From NCBI RefSeq assembly GCF_000321225.1, contig NW_004451406.1:621195-685194 (forward strand): DNA of 64,000 nucleotides, written 5' to 3'. Both the position numbers and the translations under genes were made by a program. A model generated the notes under the pieces. That model was given only the letters and a program-made list of their open reading frames with translations, had not been told where the DNA came from and made no database searches. Origin of the DNA: Odobenus rosmarus divergens. Its lineage: Eukaryota > Chordata > Mammalia > Carnivora > Odobenidae. This document shows, piece by piece, positions 59,066 to 64,000 of this stretch. The stretch's first letter is position 1; each line of letters opens with the position of its first letter.

Positions 59066-59237
59066 GGTGCCTGGGTGGCTCAGATGGTTAGGCGTCTGCC
59101 TTCGGCTCAGGTCATGATCCCGGGGTCCTGGGATCGAGTCCCGCATCGGGCTCCCTGCTCCTTGGGAGCCTGCTTCTCCCTCTGCTTCCCCTCTCTCTCT
59201 CCGTCTCTCATGAATAAAAAAAAAAAAAAAAAAAAAA
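59066..59237 (+). repeat. Can-SINE, young, perfect 15-bp TSD
   Basis: GGTGCCTGGGTGGCTCAGAT, many CpGs (CCCGGGGTCCTGGGATCGAG), CTCCTTGGGAGCCTGCTTCT, CTCTCATGAATAAA and 22 As. ATTAGTGAATTGCTG is identical at 59051-59065 and 59238-59252. This is probably the most recent insertion in the window. Frames 58994-59272 and 59060-59242 are translations of it. Confidence 0.97.
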
Positions 59238-59252
59238 ATTAGTGAATTGCTG

Positions 59253-59684
59253 GAAACACTGTGGGCTACCATGAGAGTGAGAAACCCCTGGGGGTCTGTA
59301 ATCTAAGGGGAATTTCCACAATTTCATGGGTTTTCCTGCCAGGAATTCTACCAGGTTCCCAAACTGAAGATACTCGAAAAATCCCTTCAGGGTTCTGATA
59401 GTAGATTCTGAAAAGAGAAGTTGCTCCATACTAAGAGTACATACCTCTTACTAACACCGAAACCATTGGATGGCATAACTGTAGCCTTCTCTATTTGCGT
59501 CTCTTAACAGGCTCCACTCAGCTGTGTGTGGCCACCCCTTCCTGTTTTCCTTTTTTATGATTTACCTTTTACTATTATTTTAATTTATTGGGGATTCTGA
59601 AGAGATGCCAAGTAAATGTTTATGCTCATTTGCCATTTTGAACTAGAAGCCCAATTGTTATTTAAAATATAATTGTGCTGGTAA
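59253..59684. other. Unique DNA
   Basis: Nothing recognised. Confidence 0.4.
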
Positions 59685-59800
59685 GATACACATATAGAAA
59701 CTTGTCAAAACTTATAAAATTATATACTTGAAGTGGATGCATTTTATGGTATGTTAGTTATATTTCAGTAAATTTAATTAAAATAATCAGGTAACAATAG
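59685..59800 (+). mobile_element. Old L1 (L1M-type) 3' terminal fragment
   Basis: AAACTTGTCAAAACTTATAA, TATACTTGAAGTGGATGCAT, TTATGGTATGTTAGTTATAT, TCAGTAAATTTAATTAAAA follow the L1M 3' end in sense. Confidence 0.78.
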
Positions 59801-60202
59801 CCTTAGTAGGGTAATTATTATTAGGCTCTTATGATAATCAGTTTACCAATAGGAATAAATTGGTTTGGAAACAAGCTTGATAAAATAATCACCTCTATCT
59901 AACTTCTCAAAAGACTAGAGTGATGGGTAAAACAGAGTTTTCTCCTTCTCTTTTAGAATTAATAAAGAATTTTGAGGTCTTCACAAGAATGATAACTGAT
60001 CCCTTAGATTTGCATGGTCACCCATCCATCACAGAACTCAACATTCTAAGGCTCTGCTAACATAACTCAGTAGGGAAACAGTAAAAGTAAACCAGTTTGC
60101 TGTATAAAGAAATATAATCCAACATGCAGTACTCTAACTTCAAATAAGTAATTTTGAATTGCCTTTATTTATTGGTTTTCTTTATTAAATTAAAATTTTC
60201 TA

Positions 60203-60410
60203 GGGGTGCCTGGGTGGCTCAGTCTGTTGGTTAAGTGTCTGCCTTCGGCTCAGGTCATGATCACAAGGTCCTGGGATTGTCCTTGTTGTAGGGCTCCCTG
60301 CTCTGAAGGGAGTCTTCTTCTCCCTCTCCTCTGCTGTGCCCCCAGCTTGTGCTCTCTCACTTTCTCTCTCTGTCAAATAAATAAATGAAATCTTTAAAAA
60401 AATAAAAAAT
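60203..60410 (+). repeat. Can-SINE
   Basis: GGGGTGCCTGGGTGGCTCAG head with a small TGTTGG insertion, diverged middle, CT-rich tract, CAAATAAATAAATGAAATC and A-rich tail. TSD AATTTTCTA at 60194-60202 and 60412-60420. Confidence 0.95.
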
Positions 60411-60564
60411 GAATTTTCTACACCATATCAATAGAAAAGTTGTTCATCCTTCAGGAAATACATATTATCACCCTTTCGCAAATATTATACAATCTCTGAG
60501 TTTATAACAGAAACCCCTTCGTGTTTCGCTTGATATCAGAACGCTCTTTTTAAATACACAACAC

Positions 60565-60865
60565 GTTCAATGTGGTTTGATTGGAATTGATGCTTTCATC
60601 CACAAGGGAACGTACATGACTCAGACTTGGCCAGTTATAATACAGCATCTTAATAGCCACCTTTGCCACCAATTTGAAGATACCGGATTGAAAAGCAGAG
60701 AAAAAGATGGAAAAAGAGAACAATTCCTTATGATATCGTTAGCACTTCTCAATCATGACTATCTGAAAGCCCCCAGAACTTCCCAGTTAAGTGAGTTAAT
60801 AGGTCTTTACCTCTTTAATCTACTCTGAGTTGGGTTTCTTCCAAATAACAACAAAAAACAGTATT
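60565..60865 (+). repeat. Degenerate LTR-like mammalian repeat
   Basis: AGACTTGGCCAGTTATAATA, CCCCCAGAACTTCCCAGTTA, GTGAGTTAATAGGTCTTTAC, CTGAGTTGGGTTTCTTCC resemble the last part of an old mammalian LTR. The 83-codon frame 60577-60828 is within it. Family uncertain. Confidence 0.45.
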
Positions 60866-62689
60866 AGAGATATAATTGTTTTCTTTATTAAATAATATTG
60901 TGAAAGGTGTGTACAACATAACCATTTGGAATATTCAGAGTAAACACATCAGAAACTAAGCAATCAGTTTCATTTTGTTAAAACAATTTTTTTGTTTGAC
61001 AAGAAAATTACCCAATTCTTCCCCCCCAAAAAACACTTGTATATATCTTACGAAGCTAGTTTTCTACCCAACATTCTTTCATAAATGATAGGTTTTAAGT
61101 GATATTCTTCAATTTAGCTAGACAGGAAAATTTTATATAATGAAATAAAATATTACTTTATTGTAATAGTTACTAATTGAAAGAGTGGAATGAAAAGTTA
61201 ACTACTGTACTTGACTTCTTCTAATCAGTGCCCAGCTATATCTCCCCAGTTAAGTGGTCACATCTGCCTCTCTTTGCAGGAGATTGTCACCTTCTTAAAT
61301 TTGGGACCAAATGATTGCCCTCCATCCTTGGCTCTCAGAAATTATATACTAATTTGTATTTTACAATGTGGAAAAGTCTGCATAACCATAAAGTGGGACT
61401 GCTAATAGTCAAACTTTTAGCAAATAAGTCGTTAGATTGATACACACTCTTGGATGAATTGATAGTGTTCTTTGCTAGCCCAAAATAATGTGAAAGTATG
61501 ATTTCTCTGATTTTTTTTATTATCATGTGATCAAATAAAGGTTTTTTACACTTTTGTACGTTCTTACTGGAAGTTAAAGTCCAAATGCCTTTAAAAGGAA
61601 TAAGTGGAGGGCTCAAGCTAGCTGGTTGCCAGCTCGATACTGAATTTACTTTTTCTGATTCCTTGGAAAGTGCTTTTTTTCATCAGATTCCTTGGAAAGT
61701 GCTTCTTTCATTAGAGCCACTGATGAATTTAAAATAAACAACTTTAAGAACCCCAGACACATTCACAACCAAAACAGCAATTTGATCAATTAGAGCTAAG
61801 CAAAAATAATCTGAGTGCTCTGTTTTCCGGAATTTTATCTCTTACCTGTGTATAGTGAACCTAACATACTGAGTGGGGACTCTAAACCTCCCTCCGTTAT
61901 CTCATAACTCTTTGACATGCTTAGCTGGTCGTCACCTCGGTCTCACAGTGAATAATGTTGTAAACCAAAACAGAGATTGTTTTTAAATTCTCTTTAGACA
62001 TTGCTAATAAGAAGAGGAATTGTAGAAAAGCAAGCTCTAAGATAACAGGTATCTTTATTCTTTCCTGAAAGAAAGAAATCTTTCCAAATATCGTTCAAAA
62101 AGAACATGTAGGTATATCTCTGATATATAGCTCATCCTAGTCTACTTGACAGTTTAAGGATGAATAGAAGTTAATTCTTTCAGGATTGCTCAAGTGGAAC
62201 ACAATTTAGAATATGATATTACTGCTGCAATTAACTGATCTCTCACTTTGAGGGGCAAGTAAATGCACCACTGATTTATATAGCATTAGCATTCTCAGTA
62301 CTGTTTAGAGAATAACTCTCATCCACTTACTCAAGTCACTGAGATAAAATGAAAATATGTTCTGCGCTGAATGCTACTAACATTACACAAAGAGAATTAG
62401 ATTTGATTAAAAGGGTAAAATATAGGGCATTTTAGAAATGGATCTCTTTGTTTCTTACATAACCAAAAGAGAAAAATTCTTGCTTTAGAAACTTAAATTA
62501 TCCAGTTTGAATATCCTGGGGGTGGAGAAAGGGAAAAATAAGTGAAGCAGTATTATTATTATTATTAATTTTTTACTTTTTCTAATGTTCTTAAAGAAGT
62601 AATATTTAATTACTCTGGACTGTTCTAGAGTTTAGTGTTTTGGAAAAGAAATTAAGCAGTCAAGTCATGGGTCAAATTTGATAATAATT
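60866..62689. other. Unique AT-rich DNA with one 29-bp duplication
   Basis: GATTCCTTGGAAAGTGCTT occurs at 61657 and 61686. A (TTA)n run lies near 62553-62568. No gene found; frames 61211-61405 and 61335-61616 lack domains. Confidence 0.45.
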
Positions 62690-62900
62690 ATCTTTTATTA
62701 GTTTTTACTATGTACCAAACACCATTTGAATGGATTTGCTTGCATTATTTCATTTATGTAAAATGTGTCATATCAGTTAATAACTTTTCAAAGCAACTAG
62801 GGTCTTGGTAAAGGAAAACATTGTTACAGCAATAGGGAGCTAACACAGATAATTAGTAGGTTTGAAGATAGATGTTGAGAAGACCAGCATTCTTCCAAGA
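62690..62900 (+). repeat. MIR SINE, diverged
   Basis: TTTACTATGTACCAAACACC, TGCATTATTTCATTTATGTA, GCTAACACAGATAATTAGTA, ACCAGCATTCTTCCAAGATG follow the MIR order. Confidence 0.65.
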
Positions 62901-63918
62901 TGCTTAAAGAAGTCACTTTTTCTTTTCTTTTTTATAAAAATGTGGACTGCTAGGGAACATTGTCATCATATAAAAGGAAAAGATACTTCTTTAAAAACAA
63001 TTGCATAAATAACCTAAGGTAAAACAAATTCTCAAGTATTTTTGAAAAAAATGAAGATTATGTGACTTTCACATAAATTATTTTAAACAATTAAGACCTT
63101 GATTTCAAATCTAGTATCTTTTTTTTTTAATGAAACAAATCAGGTAAAGAAAACGTTATTTTATGATATGGGAAAGTATCATGAAAGTACTCTAGCTTTT
63201 TTGAAACAAACTCATCACTTCTTTGAGGGGAATTTTGGATGAGTTCTGAGGGGTTACAAATAGTGGTCTCAAGAAGTGGAAGTTTCAGTTGGGAGGACAG
63301 AATTTAACATGATGAATTTACGAAACATTCTATAACTACTCAAAGTATGTTACAAGTGAGAATATAAGAGACCACTGAGTGCAAATGTCTGAGCAGAGAG
63401 TGCTGTGGGTTCTGGGCCAGCCAGCAGATACTTCACAGTATAAAAAGCCAAAGTAAATTTCAAGGATAGATATATAGGAGCAGAAAGAAAAAGAGATTGC
63501 TGTGGTGTGGGGGACCCTGGCAAGGATATAAGTTTATAATATTATATTTTATTTTTCTTGAAGTTCTTGGTTGTAGTAAACATATCTGAAAATTTGTGAG
63601 CTATTAATGTATTTGAAAATTAAATAAAGCTATATAAATTTACTATGGATATCATTTGATTTTAAATAAATAACTTTTTACTATATCTCATTATCATATC
63701 TGATGGATTATTTGCTTTTGTAAAAAATGATTCGAGGAAAGCTCAATTTAAGAGATACCAGTTTTCTTGTTTTAAAAGAAATGTGATTTTTACATACAAG
63801 GCTCCAAGTTTGGCAATTGTCTTCAGTCTTTAATATTTATAATAGTCTATAAAATTTCACCCACCATTCTTATTCCTTGAATAAATTTGTAAGATTTCCA
63901 GCTCTGATTATTAACTGT
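62901..63918. other. Unique AT-rich DNA
   Basis: Nothing recognised. Confidence 0.4.
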
Positions 63919-64000
63919 TTTTTTTGGTTTTTTTAATAATTTTTTTTATTGTTATGTTAACCACCATACATTACATCATTAGTTTTTGATGCAGTGTTCC
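63919..64000 (-). mobile_element. Carnivore L1 3' end (antisense), runs off the window
   Basis: T-rich start, then TATTGTTATGTTAACCACCA, TACATTACATCATTAGTTTT, TGATGCAGTGTTCC, the reverse complement of a carnivore L1 terminus. It continues beyond the right edge; its length is unknown. Confidence 0.93.

Overview
This window is mammalian nuclear DNA from a carnivoran, most likely a caniform (dog-like) and within that an arctoid such as a bear, seal or mustelid. The evidence is about 20 copies or pieces of the tRNA-derived Can-SINE (SINEC) family, each opening with GGGGCGCCTGGGTGGCTCAG or a close variant and ending in a CT-rich tract, AAATAAATAAA and poly-A, together with several 3' ends of the carnivore-specific L1. 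The arctoid assignment rests only on the subfamily look of some SINEs (a CTCTCATTCTC-type 3' part) and is weak. The sequence is AT-rich and CpG-poor. I find no convincing functional exon, tRNA, rRNA, CRISPR array or operon. It reads as intergenic DNA or the inside of a very large intron.

Layout. 0-5 kb: unique AT-rich DNA with three SINEs and a (CA)n tract. 5.8-10.1 kb: the busiest block, holding an LTR-like relic, an antisense ERV-L-type pol remnant, a MaLR-type LTR, an antisense MER5A-type DNA transposon, an old SINE and an RPL17 processed pseudogene. 10-16 kb: mostly unique DNA, then an L2 split by a SINE. 17-18.3 kb: a truncated carnivore L1 containing a 50-N assembly gap, then an antisense old L1. 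18.7-27.4 kb: L2 pieces, a long antisense L1 interrupted by two SINEs, and further SINEs. 27.4-38.1 kb: unique DNA, a 3' carnivore L1, antisense L1 pieces, a second ERV-L-type pol remnant (+ strand, with a YIDD reverse-transcriptase motif), and MIR. 38.1-44.3 kb: SINEs and two unidentified, mildly gene-like stretches (38.5-39.06 kb and 40.9-41.55 kb). 45.2-48.3 kb: an old antisense L1 split by an LTR. 48.3-57.7 kb: a SINE-free stretch holding a nested 100-bp tandem duplication, an LTR-like repeat and a 5'-truncated CHCHD2 processed pseudogene. 57.7-64 kb: three more SINEs, repeat relics, and the start of another antisense carnivore L1 at the right edge.

How the parts relate. There is no gene circuit here. 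The content is a layered record of retrotransposition: L2/MIR and MER5A oldest, then old L1, ERV-L and MaLR, then carnivore L1 and Can-SINEs, many with target-site duplications (TSDs) still readable. The two confident host-gene relics (RPL17, CHCHD2) are broken retrocopies. I did not find an undescribed biological system. The most useful observations are a probable assembly artefact at the N gap, a microsatellite that appears to have grown inside an L1 TSD, a nested tandem duplication, and the two unidentified segments that need a database search. Repeat family names come from recognising sequence by eye, so boundaries of old elements are approximate.
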